The translations under genes and the position numbers were made by a program. The notes beneath the pieces are model-generated. The model was not told where the DNA came from and did no database searches. It saw only the letters and a list, made by a program, of their open reading frames with translations. From Stagonosporopsis chrysanthemi (taxonomy: Eukaryota; Ascomycota; Dothideomycetes; Pleosporales; Didymellaceae), in assembly GCA_022560025.1 (NCBI GenBank), contig JAFISE010000281.1, forward strand, positions 1 to 30,174: 30,174 nucleotides of DNA, given 5' to 3'. Shown piece after piece: positions 10,728 through 20,796 of the stretch. The first letter of the stretch is position 1; every line of letters begins with the position of its first letter.

Positions 10728-10880
10728 ATGAAGACGCTTAGGTTTTTCGCAACAGCAAGTCTGAACATCTGCTACGCAATAGGCACGCCATTGCCCGAAT
10801 ATCAGTCTTTAACTTACGGCTCTGGCCAGAAGGTCGACGCCCGTAGCCTTATCCACAGCGGAGACCTCTCAAAGATTTAA
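10728..10880 (+). CDS. Small secreted-protein-like ORF (50 residues)
   Basis: A 50-codon ORF from ATG 10728 to TAA 10878-10880. The N-terminus is MKT followed by a hydrophobic stretch (LRFFATASLNICYAIG) and a small/polar cleavage-like region before TPLPEYQ, which looks like a secretion signal. The mature part would be only about 30 residues, with a single Cys (in the signal region) and no recognised domain. An upstream TATA-like box and leader fit a real promoter. It may be the first exon of a longer gene, since I cannot exclude a downstream intron. It sits inside the 41-bp inverted repeats among transposons, a location where fungal secreted effectors are often found. Function is unknown and no homologue is claimed. 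Confidence 0.4.
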   Translation: MKTLRFFATASLNICYAIGTPLPEYQSLTYGSGQKVDARSLIHSGDLSKI

Positions 10881-11174
10881 TCTATGCCGAGTTCTATACT
10901 GTGAAAAGACATACCTAGTAATGTCGTTAGGAGGTTCTTTTTTTGTGTTTTGATGTTCTAAAGTTACGCTGTAGATTCTGTCTACTCGCCTCAGATGGCA
11001 CAACATTCATTAAGTAAAACACAACTAAGATATCACTGTGCCGCCAACTCAATAGGCGTTATCAATCAATATGTGTAACTGGTATCTTATTCAAGCTCTC
11101 ATTACTACATTACTAAACTATACTATTAGTGCATGGGGGAAACTCTTGCAAACTTAGGTAGTGTTGCGTGTAAC

Positions 11175-11215
11175 GTACCGTGCCCGTGCGCGTGACGCCC
11201 GGATTCGCGTGCCGC
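11175..11215 (-). repeat. Right arm of the 41-bp inverted repeat (pairs with 6861-6901)
   Basis: The reverse complement of this block matches 6861-6901 at 36 of 41 positions; the five differences are scattered in the outer half and the inner 20 bases are identical. It lies about 295 bp after the small secreted-type ORF and just outside the pogo fragment, so it plausibly marks the right end of a distinct inserted unit. Confidence 0.6.
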
Positions 11216-11327
11216 CCGCTCAATACCTTAACGCTCACACATAAATGAAGCCGCAGAGCCACGTAAAATAGATAATCTATAAGATTCTGTGGTGGAGCAG
11301 TAGAGAGAGTTATCTGAACAAATTGGG

Positions 11328-12100
11328 CTATTTGTATTTGCTTGGAAGTCTGACGTTGCGGCCGCTTGACGTCGTGATGGGTGGTGGGCTCGGGGGGGTC
11401 TCAGGGGCTCGAGCACCACCTTCTGTCTTCACCACCTGTTTTTGACGCTCGATCTTCTACGTAGATGCTGCTGAGGCTCTCTTATTGCTTCTTTGGGATA
11501 ATTGTATAGATTTAGCAGCATCGCGGCCTCTACTTGACGTTGTTTTTAAGTTGCCTTTTCGGCCTTGACAGCTGCTCTCTCCGATCCTCTCTCTCTCTCG
11601 CTCGTGCTGTACGCTTCTTCTAAGCTACCTTATCCTTTTATAACTTGTGAGCGCGCCTTGGTTCCTTTATTCCAGCTCTTCTGGCCTCCTCTGCCTAGTC
11701 TTCTTATCAGCGAACCTGCTCACGATAACGGGCTTCACGGACCTTCCGAGGTGATCAAAACACTGCCCTCTTCTAGTGTTCCTTCCTCTGCTAAAGGCCT
11801 AGGCGTTTGCTCTTCTTCTTGTGCTTCCCCCGGGTACCCAGAAATAGCTTCAAGCCTTCTACCTCGTGGTAGAGAAGCTCACGTTGGATTGTCAAGTGGT
11901 GTAGTGATCGCTTCAGTTCCTTGAGTTCTCTGCTGGTCTTGTCTGCAGCAATACTGTTAAACAGAGTCTGGATTTTGAGTACATCCTTGCCAGAGAGTAA
12001 TGAGGTACTACTATCGTTACTCTCGAGTACCTCAGGGGTACCGTGGGCAAATCGTTGAAGGATGACGTTAGGTTGAAGGGGTTGGTTGGTCGGTTGGTTC
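11328..12100 (-). pseudogene. pogo/Fot-like (DDE_1 family) transposase, C-terminal fragment
   Basis: One frame without frameshift reads from PLQPNVILQRFAHGTPE (about 12095), through LKRSLHHLTIQRELLYHEVEG, KHKKKSKRLGL, KRAVF.SPRKVREARYREQVR and a long basic/acidic helix, to GRNVRLPSKYK and a TAG at 11328-11330. This is the characteristic tail of fungal pogo-like transposases (the region after the DDE domain, with the 'SP.KV.EAR' block). At least nine in-frame stops interrupt it, many consistent with CAG/CAA/CGA/TGG decay. The DNA-binding and catalytic parts are absent: homology stops abruptly upstream of PLQP, in a GGTT-repeat-rich spot. The missing central part has a counterpart at 22123-22494 on the opposite strand. 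Confidence 0.75.
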
Positions 12101-12691
12101 GTATATATTTTACGTCTAGTTGATGGGGACGAAGTCCACCATCTCGCTTCCCGAAGGGCATATACGGCGTGCTAAGCTATGGAATTACAGTGCTGACACA
12201 CTACCTTAGAAAGCATTTCTTGCCTGCGCGGGTATTGCTACCATTTCAGAACTATAGCTCCCCTTCTAGTTGGGGAGACTGAGTGATGTATGTACATTAT
12301 AGTAATTTCTTTACATTTCGAGGCATCTATGCGCCAAGAGAGAGAGTATGTATATGTTCGTGAAGGGGGAGGAGGGGGGCGAGAGGGGATAGAAAGGAAG
12401 TCGGAGGGGTGGGGAGTATTGCAGCTGTTGCAGTCGAGCCTAGCCTTCGAGGTGCTGCATGGCTTGTTGCTGTTGCAAGATTGCAAGCGCTAGCGGGGGC
12501 AGATCCTGTTGCAGTACTGTGTGAGTCTAACAAACGCTTCGAAGGCCTCTAGCTCCCTTGTTAGTACTGCAGTGTACGCCAGGCCGTCCGCCTGGCTTAA
12601 TGGTGGTATAGGTGATCGTAGTGGCCATCTACTAAAGGCCCCCAGCGTCTTACGACAGAGCGCGATCCAATTGCTGTTGCATAGCATAGAT
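12101..12691. other. Non-coding or unrecognised stretch with G-rich tract
   Basis: Contains the GGTT-rich junction next to the pogo fragment, an A/T-rich part, a strongly purine-rich tract (12335-12417), and short minus-strand frames (for example 12490-12687) that may be remnants of the gene continuing from 12692. I cannot support any of these short ORFs as independent genes. Confidence 0.4.
12361..12417 (+). repeat. Purine/G-rich low-complexity tract
   Basis: The plus strand is almost all purine, with runs GGGGGAGGAGGGGGG, GAGAGGGG and GGAGGGGTGGGG. Several G-runs of three or more within about 55 bp give G-quadruplex potential on the plus strand. No gene is seen here. Confidence 0.5.
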
Positions 12692-13449
12692 TTATCTTGT
12701 CAGGGGGCTGAGACTCTCAGTCTCTCTACGTCGCTTCTTCCGTCTTGATCGCCTTTGCTCTTGGGTCTGTGTAGGCGAGGGTTCGTCCGGGCACTCTTCA
12801 TCGCTCGTCTCAGATGTGACACACTCTAAGGTCTCCATAGCGATGTTGTCCGGGCAATAACTAATCCGTGAGGTACTACTTGAGGTATTGTGTGCGGTTG
12901 CTAGACTATAGTCTAGAACATCTTCTTCTCGGGTCAAGGTAAATTCGTGCCACATGTAACTGTTCACAAGGTAGCGGTCGATTAGATCTGGCTGGAGTCT
13001 GGTGGGAAAGCCATGCTCGAGCGCGTATGCAATAGCATGTGTGACGAGCCTGTGATCTATTTGGAAAGCAAGGAGCTGGAGGAATCCGTTATAATCCTTA
13101 GGCATGTTGGGGTCGAACGAAGCAACAAGGGCGAAGAGATACTTCTTAGCTATGCTCGTTGCGGTTTGCCTGTACAGGTTGGTAGTCATTGGAGTAGCGC
13201 GTGTAGCCGTTGACTGTCTCAGCCTCGAGTAGGCCTGATCTGAGGAGAAGCATGCTGTTGCACTGTCGTGTGTGCTGAACAAGTGAGGGTTGGCTGGATT
13301 CTTCGACTGCGCCCTTAGATCTCGGCTGATTAGACTGCGGAATGGGCGGATGCAAACGAGGTATAAGGAAAAGATTCTCTGTATGAGAGGGCAGGGAGAG
13401 CGAACAACATAAAACGAGTTGTTGGTGTTGGTGCTTCCTTCGCTATTAC
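12692..13449 (-). CDS. Unrecognised ORF with basic C-terminal tail, 5' end cut by a transposon
   Basis: An uninterrupted minus-strand frame of about 250 residues that looks coding: RLRQSTATRATPMTTNLYRQ, KKYLFALVASFDPNMPKDYNGFLQLLAFQIDHRLVTHAIAYALEHG, LIDRYLVNSYMWHEF, then an acidic segment and a nuclear-signal-like basic tail (RRSRRKKRRRE). The frame extends upstream into the terminal repeat of the 13450-15285 element, so residues upstream of 13449 are not native. An internal ATG at 13189 (MTTNLYRQ) is a possible start. The pattern H...T....YAL....L...LI.RY...S..WHEF recalls segments of large fungal OrsD/helicase-type proteins, but this is weak. Unlike its neighbours it carries no stops. No function is assigned. 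Confidence 0.5.
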
Positions 13450-13488
13450 TTTTTGCAAAACACCGGCCGCATCCCGTGACTTGCGGGG
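13450..13488 (+). repeat. Left terminal inverted repeat of the 1.84-kb element
   Basis: Thirty-nine bases beginning TTTTTGCAAAACACCGGCC and ending in GCGGGG, mirrored at 15244-15285. The GTCACGGG-type core and the TTTTGCAAAA outer end are conserved in both arms. Confidence 0.7.
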
Positions 13489-13625
13489 TGTTCCCGCGCA
13501 AAGACGATATAGTAAACGACTCTTGAAGCTTTGGATTTACTTAAATTTAGCTATCGTGATTAATTCTATGGTGTTGCAGTTATCGCGATGACCCAATCGC
13601 CACAGGCTGGCTCCCCAAGTTCTGC

Positions 13626-14211
13626 AGGCAGTTCTCGATCGTATCCGAGCTGGATCCAACAATACACAAATCTACTGTCAGACAGGCGTTATCCCCAAGT
13701 GTACAGCTCAGAAACGACTTAACCTGGCGTATTGGGTCAGCCATACGTTCCAGCTTGCGTGAAGATCGGACGGCCATCTTCACTGCAGAATCAACACCGG
13801 ACGCTGCTGCGGGAGTACTTGGCTGGCCGCCCACAAGCATACCTTGAAGAGATCAAAGACTGGTTGGAGGAGGAGTTTGCCACTGTCATGAGCGTCGCTA
13901 CTATATCCTGCGAGTTGAATAAGATGAGATGGAGTCGCAAAGTCGCGTCAAAGAAGGCGGCAGAGCCGTCAGAGCCATTACAACGAGTCTTCCAAGCCCG
14001 CTGTCAGCAGAATTATAGTGCGGAGCAGATTGTGGCTGTTGATGAGAGCGCTTGCGATGAGAGTACTGGCGATCGCAAATATGGCTTGGGTCCAGTTGGC
14101 AAGTCAGTGTCGCTGAGCGACTCTATGAAGCGATCAGAACGATGGAGTCTGCTGCCGGCAATGACGGTGGATGGGTATCTCACGCACTGCATCTTCCAAG
14201 GCGCTATCTAG
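13626..14211 (+). pseudogene. Tc1/mariner transposase remnant, C-terminal part missing
   Basis: Homologous to the transposase at 8870-9898. The HTH segment VLDRIRAGSNNTQIYCQTGVIPKC...LNLAYW (13626-13730) shifts by one frame into QPYVPACVKIGRPSSL (13732 on), then continues with AYLEEIKDWLEEEFATVMSVATISCELNKMRWSRKVASKKA, EQIVAVDESACDESTGDRKYG and RSERWSLLPAMTVDGYLTHCIFQGAI, ending at TAG 14209-14211. The first catalytic Asp (VAVDES) is present; the second Asp and third acidic residue are lost, because homology stops right after IFQGAI, where the full copy reads TSELMGDF. It is too divergent from the other copy to be a recent duplicate, so these are related but distinct elements. Confidence 0.8.
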
Positions 14212-15030
14212 CCACGACACAGCAACGCAAGACGCGACGACGGAGCCCAGACACCCCCTAAGCATCACGATCGCAATACACACAACAGTCACCGATGGGC
14301 TCCCTGGTCAGCCCATCACCAACCGACATTGTCTGCGACGTCCCGCATCGACGAGCCTTCGGGCTAAACAGCATCACCTCACACGCGAATCTCTTCACAG
14401 ACACCCCGGCATGCTACCATCGGTGCCACAAAATACTTACTGATCACCAGACAGCCTTGTCCACTGTCGCCCCCACTCTGTGTCGAAGGCGTGGTGCCCC
14501 TTTGACACAACCCGACAAGGTCTGAGGAGATTCGCGCGAGAGCTCTCATGCTTAGTAAGCCCGACGGCACGCACGAGCGGAGCATCGGTCTCGTAGAGCT
14601 GCGTCGCGACGAACTGCTGCTGCCGCTGCGCCCGGTGGCAGGTCACACCACACACCACGGTTACATAGGAACCTAGTGGGAGGCAACAAAACACGAAGGA
14701 ACAAGAACGACGGAACTCAAACCAAGCCCTGAGGGCACGAGGGCAGGTGCAAACAGACGAAGCCAATCATTAGGGGGAGACTGTAGGTATAGCGGACGCG
14801 ACACACGAGGCAACGCGCCTCTACGAGCCTTGAAACAACGGTATACATGCACAACCTCGAGTGCGGCACACACGGAAACAACAGTTTGAGGAACACAAAC
14901 ACAGGCAAACACGTCACTTCCAGAGACGAAATGTACATAGTCGTAGATAGAAGACATACAACGACAGGCCTTTGGGAACAGATGGCTCTTTCGAGAGTGA
15001 AGTGGGGCGGTGCAGATTCACGTCCGCACC
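14212..15030. other. Unrecognised filler inside the 13450-15285 element
   Basis: About 820 bp occupying the place of the transposase C-terminus. Short frames exist on both strands, but none shows a recognisable domain or coding bias I would trust. C/A-rich blocks dominate the plus strand. Confidence 0.4.
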
Positions 15031-15115
15031 GCGTCGGCTGTCTGCCACGCCTGTCACTCCGGGCATAGCTGCGCAGTACGCGGCTGAAACCGAGTAGGAT
15101 AACCAAACCAAACCA
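15031..15115 (-). repeat. 85-bp repeat, inverted copy of 22960-23045
   Basis: Read on the minus strand it starts with GGTTTGGTTTGG repeats, then CCTACTCGGTTTCAGCCGCG, TGCGCAGCTATGCCCGGAGT and AGGCGTGGCAGACAGC. It matches the plus strand at 22960-23045 with only a few differences and a short indel. Similarity ends on both sides, so it is a short shared element or a remnant of a larger repeat family. Confidence 0.7.
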
Positions 15116-15243
15116 AACACCAGAAAAGTATCACTAGATAAGATTTGAGGTATCTGAGCTTCTTGGTAGGTGCCAAAATGTAGTGTGGATATGGTTTGCG
15201 TACAATCTGCTAACAAATCTAATCTAGCGTCATATTGATACCT

Positions 15244-15285
15244 CCCCGCACTAAGTCACGGGGTGCGGCCAGTGTTTTGCAAAAA
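15244..15285 (-). repeat. Right terminal inverted repeat of the 1.84-kb element
   Basis: Mirror of 13450-13488: CCCCGCAC, then TAAGTCACGGGGTGCGGCC and AGTGTTTTGCAAAAA. It differs from the left arm by two substitutions and an extra CTA. Confidence 0.7.
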
Positions 15286-15936
15286 ACCCATGGTTGTGAA
15301 GATCAGGCCTTAATCCACCAACCTCAGACAGATGCCAACCCAACTCGGACACGATTCGGACCTGTTCACTACAAGAGTACAGTATATACCCCTGAATCTG
15401 GCGGACTGCCCTTAGCTATGAAGGCAGAGTCACCAGCACAAGTAGATAGATAGCTTTTGAGTATCCTTCGTACAAGACCTATAGGAACAGAGATTTCTCC
15501 TGTGGTACTTCATCCCAGTGCCCCCATACACCTCGTAGCGGATACCTACCCAACTCGGAGACCTCTAGCGTCCTGTGTCGTTACAGGTAGCGCGCTCGCT
15601 TGTACATACCATAAATGCTCCGTGGGGACGTACTGAGACTGTTAGCTCCATCTCCACGCTGAATTGGCCTATCTTCCAGCGAATGCTCAATTGTTTTACT
15701 GTAAGTTTAGTCTCGGTCTCAGATATTTCTAAAATGTCCGACCCGCAAAGGTTTATCGTGTCCGTGCACCCAGTGCCCGGAGTCAACCAATGTCGGTAAA
15801 TTTGACCACACGACCTCTTTAGTGTCACACCCTATATCTGGTAAGCAGGTACCATGTAATTGTTTTCATAAAATTAAAAATCGGCGTGCAATACGGAGCA
15901 ACTAGGACCTAGCCATCTGCGTCAACCGAACCTATT
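15286..15936. other. Non-coding spacer downstream of the transporter gene
   Basis: About 650 bp with no supported gene. It would include the 3' flank and terminator region of the minus-strand transporter. Short ORFs around 15565-15828 on both strands overlap one another and show no domain. Confidence 0.4.
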
Positions 15937-17111
15937 TCAGGTTATATACTCCGCGTTCATCTCCAATGCAACATGTGCGTGCTCCTTTCGGTTGCGCAAT
16001 TCTCTTATCAGAGATGGAAATGGCACACTTGCCACAACAACAGCAATTCCGAAGAGCCCTAAAAGGTTCGTCTGAACGTCCCAGATAAGTACATCAAGTA
16101 TTACTGCCCATAAAACTTGAGAATACATCATGAGAGTTGCACCGAACCCATCATCTAACCCTAACCCTGTAGTAAGGAGATGTTCCATACAAAGGCCAAT
16201 GAGACCGATTGCAACAAGTAGACACCATGACATCAAAGTACTTGGGAACATCATCTCGGAGATGAAGATTGACGCCATAGTCGTTGCAATGCAAACACTG
16301 ACGCCGAAATAATTGACGCTGACGAGCGGGTGAACTTGGGTTCTGAGCCTGCTCATTGCTGAAAACGCTACCTTGACAAGCATATAGTCAGTTATGTGTT
16401 CGGATATCGCTCTCCAGTAGCATCAGAATATGACTTACAACTCCCCCAGCCACACCCAAAAGGCCGGCCATAGTGCCCTTAATCGAAGCGTAATCATCTT
16501 CTACCAATTCCTTCTTAGACTGATCTCTGACGCCGAAGACGAACTCGGGTTGTAAACACAAGAAAACCCCGAAGAGCGCCATAGTGCAGAAGGCAAGCTG
16601 CAGCCGTGTCACCTTGCCCTTTTCTAAGTATCCCGTCAAGATTATAGCACCCATGGGGGCTAGGAAGTTAAGCGCTGTTGCTTCGCTGAGCGAGATGTAC
16701 CTAATAGACACTGTGGTTTCAACGTAAGTACTGTACAAAGCTGCATCAAATTTCTTAAAGGTTGTTTGTATACATACGATAAAATCCACAGGCGCCGAAG
16801 ACTCCTCCGGCTGCTCGTATCCCTAACAAGCGCCTTGCTTCAGGTGGTCCCATAGGGAACTCGGATGACTTAATCCACCAGAGGTAAGCGGTACATCCCG
16901 GAACTGTAATGGCGAGGCGTATCTGAAGGACTGTAAAGGGATGCACCCGCTCTGGCAAGTTCGATCCCATCTCAATGATTTTGGCAAGGGAGTGAAGAGC
17001 CGCTGCCATGATTTGTGAGCTGAAAACATACAGCGATGCCCGGTGGCGAGTAAAGAATGGAGTGTTGGTTGTTGGCTTTTCCATTGCGTTCGTATACAGT
17101 TTTCCTTCCAT
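15937..17111 (-). CDS. EamA/DMT-type membrane transporter, three exons
   Basis: Three exons give a 346-residue protein: 17111-16778, 16710-16439 and 16371-15937. Both introns are 67 bp, with donors GTATGT and GTAAGT and CAG/AAG acceptors. Splicing restores GFYLSIRYISLSEATALNFLAPMGAI and LLGVAGGVVAFSAMSRLRTQVHPLVSVNYFGV, two hallmarks of the drug/metabolite transporter (EamA repeat) superfamily. About ten hydrophobic segments are visible, in two repeated halves. I chose the start MEGKLYTNAMEK because upstream in-frame residues look like leader. There is no premature stop, so it is probably functional. Family members export or exchange small solutes at plasma or internal membranes; the substrate cannot be read. 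The neighbouring regulator gene lies 1.1 kb upstream on the same strand. Confidence 0.85.
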
Positions 17112-18213
17112 GTTGCGTACACAACAATCTAAGTAGTGTGTAGAGACAGAAAAGACAAGGAAAGGACGATGAAAGAACAAGGCTTTAGGGTGCTAAACGA
17201 TATGGATGAGCTAGGCACTGCCGGAACATTGCTCCGGCGTTTGAAGAACAATATGGGCAATTTATAGATAGGTAGACTTAAAACTTTAATGCCAGCCTGA
17301 CCGTCACGACCCTGAACCGATACTGTTCTGGGGCGGGGCCGGAAGGCGAACCCCAGGATCTCGGCTACGGCATAGACCGGCCACCATAGGTTATTTGTTC
17401 AACGAGGCGCTCCTATCCCAAGCTCGGTGGGCGGCACCCTGTTATTCAGCCGATCCGTACTCATCCGCTGTCCGTGGTAAATGTACTAATCACGGGTATC
17501 TGTCCTCGAGTCCTAACCGCTTACTGTGACATGTGCACAATTTCCTTTGTCCCTCGGTCAAGATTTGTCGCAATATCAGCATGCTAGTGTGCTACAACCC
17601 TATAGTGCCGCACTTTTGCGATAGAGCAGAGCCTAGTTACTAAGGTATACTTTCATGGTTGAAGTTAACTAGACGTAGCAGAAACCAGTTGATGTTAAGA
17701 GACCTTAGCGGAGATAATCACCTCTCAAGAAATGATAGCTGTCAAGAGCCAACTCTCGGAATAACCTCTGTCTAGGTCCCTTTGATCTGTTGTTCATCTG
17801 TAAAGTCTTTTAGCTGCTCTTGTAGACATCAATCAGATAAACACTCAGGGCGCTAAGAACTAAGTTGGACTTGCCCAACAGAGACAGGAATTGATCTACT
17901 TGGACCGTAAGCGGACCTTTGATGCCCCTGCAATAATCACGCTCGACGACGATTTACTAATCTTACCCCCTCGAACTTCTTGCGCATGGCAGTAGTGTGG
18001 TTACAAATATGCTCCCTTCCCTTCCGTACGTAGCCATATCTTGGTTAGAAGGCTGTGAGAGGAACTGCAGAGTAGAAAGCTACTCTCCACAGTCGATCCG
18101 AACAAAATCCGTTCTTGGTCCGCGTTTCTATGATCACATCCGAGGCCTACCGTACCGTAAACCACTTTAAAGATGAACGATGTAAACAAATATACTCTTG
18201 CGTTAGCTTGAAT
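17112..18213. other. Intergenic region between regulator and transporter
   Basis: About 1.1 kb containing the transporter promoter and the regulator's 3' end. A short minus-strand frame at 18001-18189 could be a last exon of the regulator but lacks a clear acceptor. I see no repeats or other genes. Confidence 0.4.
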
Positions 18214-20796
18214 TCAACGATACGTGAGGACCTCGATCAGGTTAGACACCTCCTCGAAGATGGAACTTTGCGGCAACATGATATCTACCCTAGCGAAGAA
18301 ACCAGCAACGATGCTGAGTAATGCTCGGCCTTCCTTCCCGCAGTCCTGACCCGACTCCAGAAGAATATCCAGCGCAAGCATACACAAAGCAAGTGTGTTC
18401 ATAAATAGATAGTTGCTATGGTACAACTGATTAGTACAAGCTTATTGTGAAAGATACTGTTTCGTGCGACACGTACCAGTCTTGGAGTAGGTAATCGGAA
18501 GGTATGGTATTAGAAACTGTGATTATCTCCCGTGCTGATCGCTTGAGTAGTTCTCTACGCTCCGGGGACCCTGGTGAAGAAGAGGGCCGTAGATCCGGCA
18601 GGCCTATAGCTAGTAAGTGAAAACAGGCCTCGTAGTAGTGGTAGGATATCTGGAGCTTGACGCGCATGGCGTCATCATGGTCCAGAGAGAGTATCATCTG
18701 GCTAATCTTAATTGACGTATACCATTCTTCCAGTGCTGTTGACAGCGCGACAGCCCTGTAAGAATGATCTTGAGATGGCTTTTCCTCTGCGCCTGCTTGG
18801 AGCTGCAGAATATCCGAGCAGATTTTGGAGTACTGAGACCGAATCCACAACCACTCTGAGGACCGTGCAGTTGCACAATCACTTTGAAGCACGTCGTCGG
18901 GTGGGTTCGTAGTCGGAAGGGAACCGTCGCCGACTAGCTGTTTTCTGTGTATTAGCCTTGACCCGACTAACCCAGGATAAGCATGTGGAACGTACGGAGA
19001 AGGTTTGCCATCTCAATGCATAAGACTTATCAATGCAGTAGAGTAGCCACATGGCTCGTTGAGTCCGAACGGCTTGCTCGTCACTAACACAGAACTTGCG
19101 TAGGGCAGGTTCCAAATGGAGACTCAAGGAGGCCGCCGTCGACATGCTGCCAACTATGAGCGCAAGTAGGTTGTCCGATCCTGTTTTTTCGGCGAGACAG
19201 AGCTGCGTAGGTTAACCGACTGCTTCACCATAGATGATCGGATGTTTACGAACTGCTGCAACAAGCGCCTGAATTGAGTTAACAAAGCCTCTGTTGTCAT
19301 TGAGCGGAAGAACCTACCAAGAACTGACGGACGCTAACGTTCTGGCGGAGTAGCAACGTTGAAGTTTCTAGCACAGCATCTAGTAGCGCTACTCTAGAAA
19401 CCGAGCTTACCTCCGGATCCAACAAAGCCCCCCAAGCCAGGGTGACAAGTAGCAATGACATATCGCTGGTTTCCATAGGCAGATTTCCGGGATCGAAAAA
19501 GCGCTCTTGTATACGCGTGACATCTTGTTCCTTAATGAACAGACTCGGCCTATGTCACAAGTGAGCTCATATGATGCACTGGTTGCTTGATTGGCTTACC
19601 CTCCTGGCTCTTTAAATGCCCCTTGTAAAGCATTAGCAGATTTCTGGTGGGCGACATCCCAGACATACTTTGAACAAGCTTCTTCACAGGGAGATCGTTT
19701 AGGTCTAGACTCGGATGCTCCCTGCTAGAATCAATCTTGCGCAGGAGACTAGAGAGACAAGTCTGGTGCTCTGAAGAAAGCAGCATCTTGACTTTTTCTA
19801 ACACTGTCTGTTGTCTACGGCTCCCTCTATCCACGTTTTGAAAAAGAGCTGTAATTCTGTACGTCTTGTGGGGTAAGAACGGCCTTATCTTTGCAGGGTT
19901 AGAGATTCAAGATGAATGATGCGCGAAGAGAAATAGGTTGTTTACCTCTGCTTTATCGGCTACTATTCGTTCTGAGAACGGCGCAAGGGTACACTTGGTG
20001 GCGCCATTGTCCTGCTCGATACCCAGGAAACCACAGAATGGGGCGGGACTGTGCTGGTGTGTATCTTGGTTGCGGCCCGATTTTAGCCAATCCAGCACTG
20101 GCGTGTCGTTTTCGGGAGCATAGTACGGTACTTGGTTCTCGGAACTACTTGTTTGACCTAGCTCTATTTTCAAATCAACTGTTCGTTCTGCAGGAGAAAA
20201 AACAACTGCCTCAACTGAAAGGGTCACGTCTCCACAGAACTGAAGATTCGGAAAGAAGAGGACCCTGGATACGTACCTATGATTCGGACTTGGTTGGGAA
20301 TCAGCGTCATCTCATCGGGGAAATCGAGATTCAGATACGAGTGTGCGCTGTCGGACACCAATTGCGAGAAACTAAACTCGCTAAAGGGCGTGTTCAGGGG
20401 GTTTGCGGAGCCCCCGGCATCGTTACCAACAATAACCTCAGAGAAATGATCGGATTTTGATGAAATAGGCGTCACACTGTTAGCTGTCGCGAGTAGCTGT
20501 GTCGTTGTAGGGACGTGCTCGCCAAGGCTCTGGATACTTTTCTCTCGTGGACGACGTTGCTCACGACGTACATTATATTCGCATAGCGATTCGCTCCGCT
20601 GTCGTTGTGTCAGTGGCGAGTCACAGGGTAGAACAAAGTGTTGTACTTCGCAGTAGTTGCACGGATTCGCTCCGTCGCCTGTGTCCCTTAGCGCGTACCT
20701 AGGTTTACAGAGAGTAAGCTTACATCGAACCTTTTTCTGACGGCACTCCTTGCATGCGCCTCTCCGACGAGTGAACTTTGGACGAGGATTACTCAT
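18214..20796 (-). CDS. Zn2Cys6 transcription factor with fungal_trans domain, multi-exon
   Basis: The start is MSNPRPKFTRRRGACKECRQKKVRC at 20796. Two small introns (20723-20679, 45 bp; 20646-20599, 48 bp) split the zinc cluster; removing them gives exactly C-x2-C-x6-C-x5-C-x2-C-x6-C (CKEC...RC DGANPCNYCERSESLC), followed by basic NVRREQRRPREK. Further introns are likely at 20276-20230 and 19945-19889, and more lie downstream. The regulatory part contains IKEQDVTRIQERFFDPGNLP, TLAWGALLDPE, CLAEKTGSDNLLALIVGSMSTAASLSLHLEPAL, RAMWLLYCIDKSYALRWQTFS and SDCATARSSEWLWIRSQYSKIC, the layout of the fungal-specific transcription factor domain. The 3' exons and the end (taken as TAA-like stop near 18214) are approximate. 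It should bind CGG-type DNA sites in the nucleus; a target, perhaps the adjacent transporter, is inference. No decay is seen. Confidence 0.8.

Larger units (their letters stand above)
13450..15285 (+). mobile_element. Tc1/mariner-type DNA element with ~40-bp terminal inverted repeats
   Basis: The first 39 bp (13450-13488, starting TTTTTGCAAAACACCGGCC) are an inverted copy of 15244-15285, differing by two substitutions and a 3-bp insertion. Inside, 13587-14211 holds the N-terminal two-thirds of a Tc1/mariner transposase. The rest of the transposase is missing, and 14212-15240 holds unrelated sequence, including an 85-bp repeat shared with 22960-23045. The element inserted into, or beside, the ORF ending at 13449. 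It looks like a non-autonomous, internally rearranged copy. Confidence 0.65.

Noticed and set aside
11565..11924. 119-codon plus-strand ORF
   Set aside because: Antisense to the pogo transposase tail, which is the recognisable frame.
14655..14690. Similarity of 24 bases to the LINE zinc-knuckle region (ACATAGGAACC.AGTGG.AGGCA)
   Set aside because: A match this short with three differences could occur by chance in a window of this size, and flanking translation shows no further gag similarity.
16156..16170. Telomere-like CTAACCCTAACCCT
   Set aside because: It lies inside the third exon of the transporter (coding for TGLGLDD on the minus strand); two units only, so coincidence is likely.
16958..16975. 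tRNA B-box-like GTTCGATCC
   Set aside because: Within transporter exon 1, with no A-box or cloverleaf around it.
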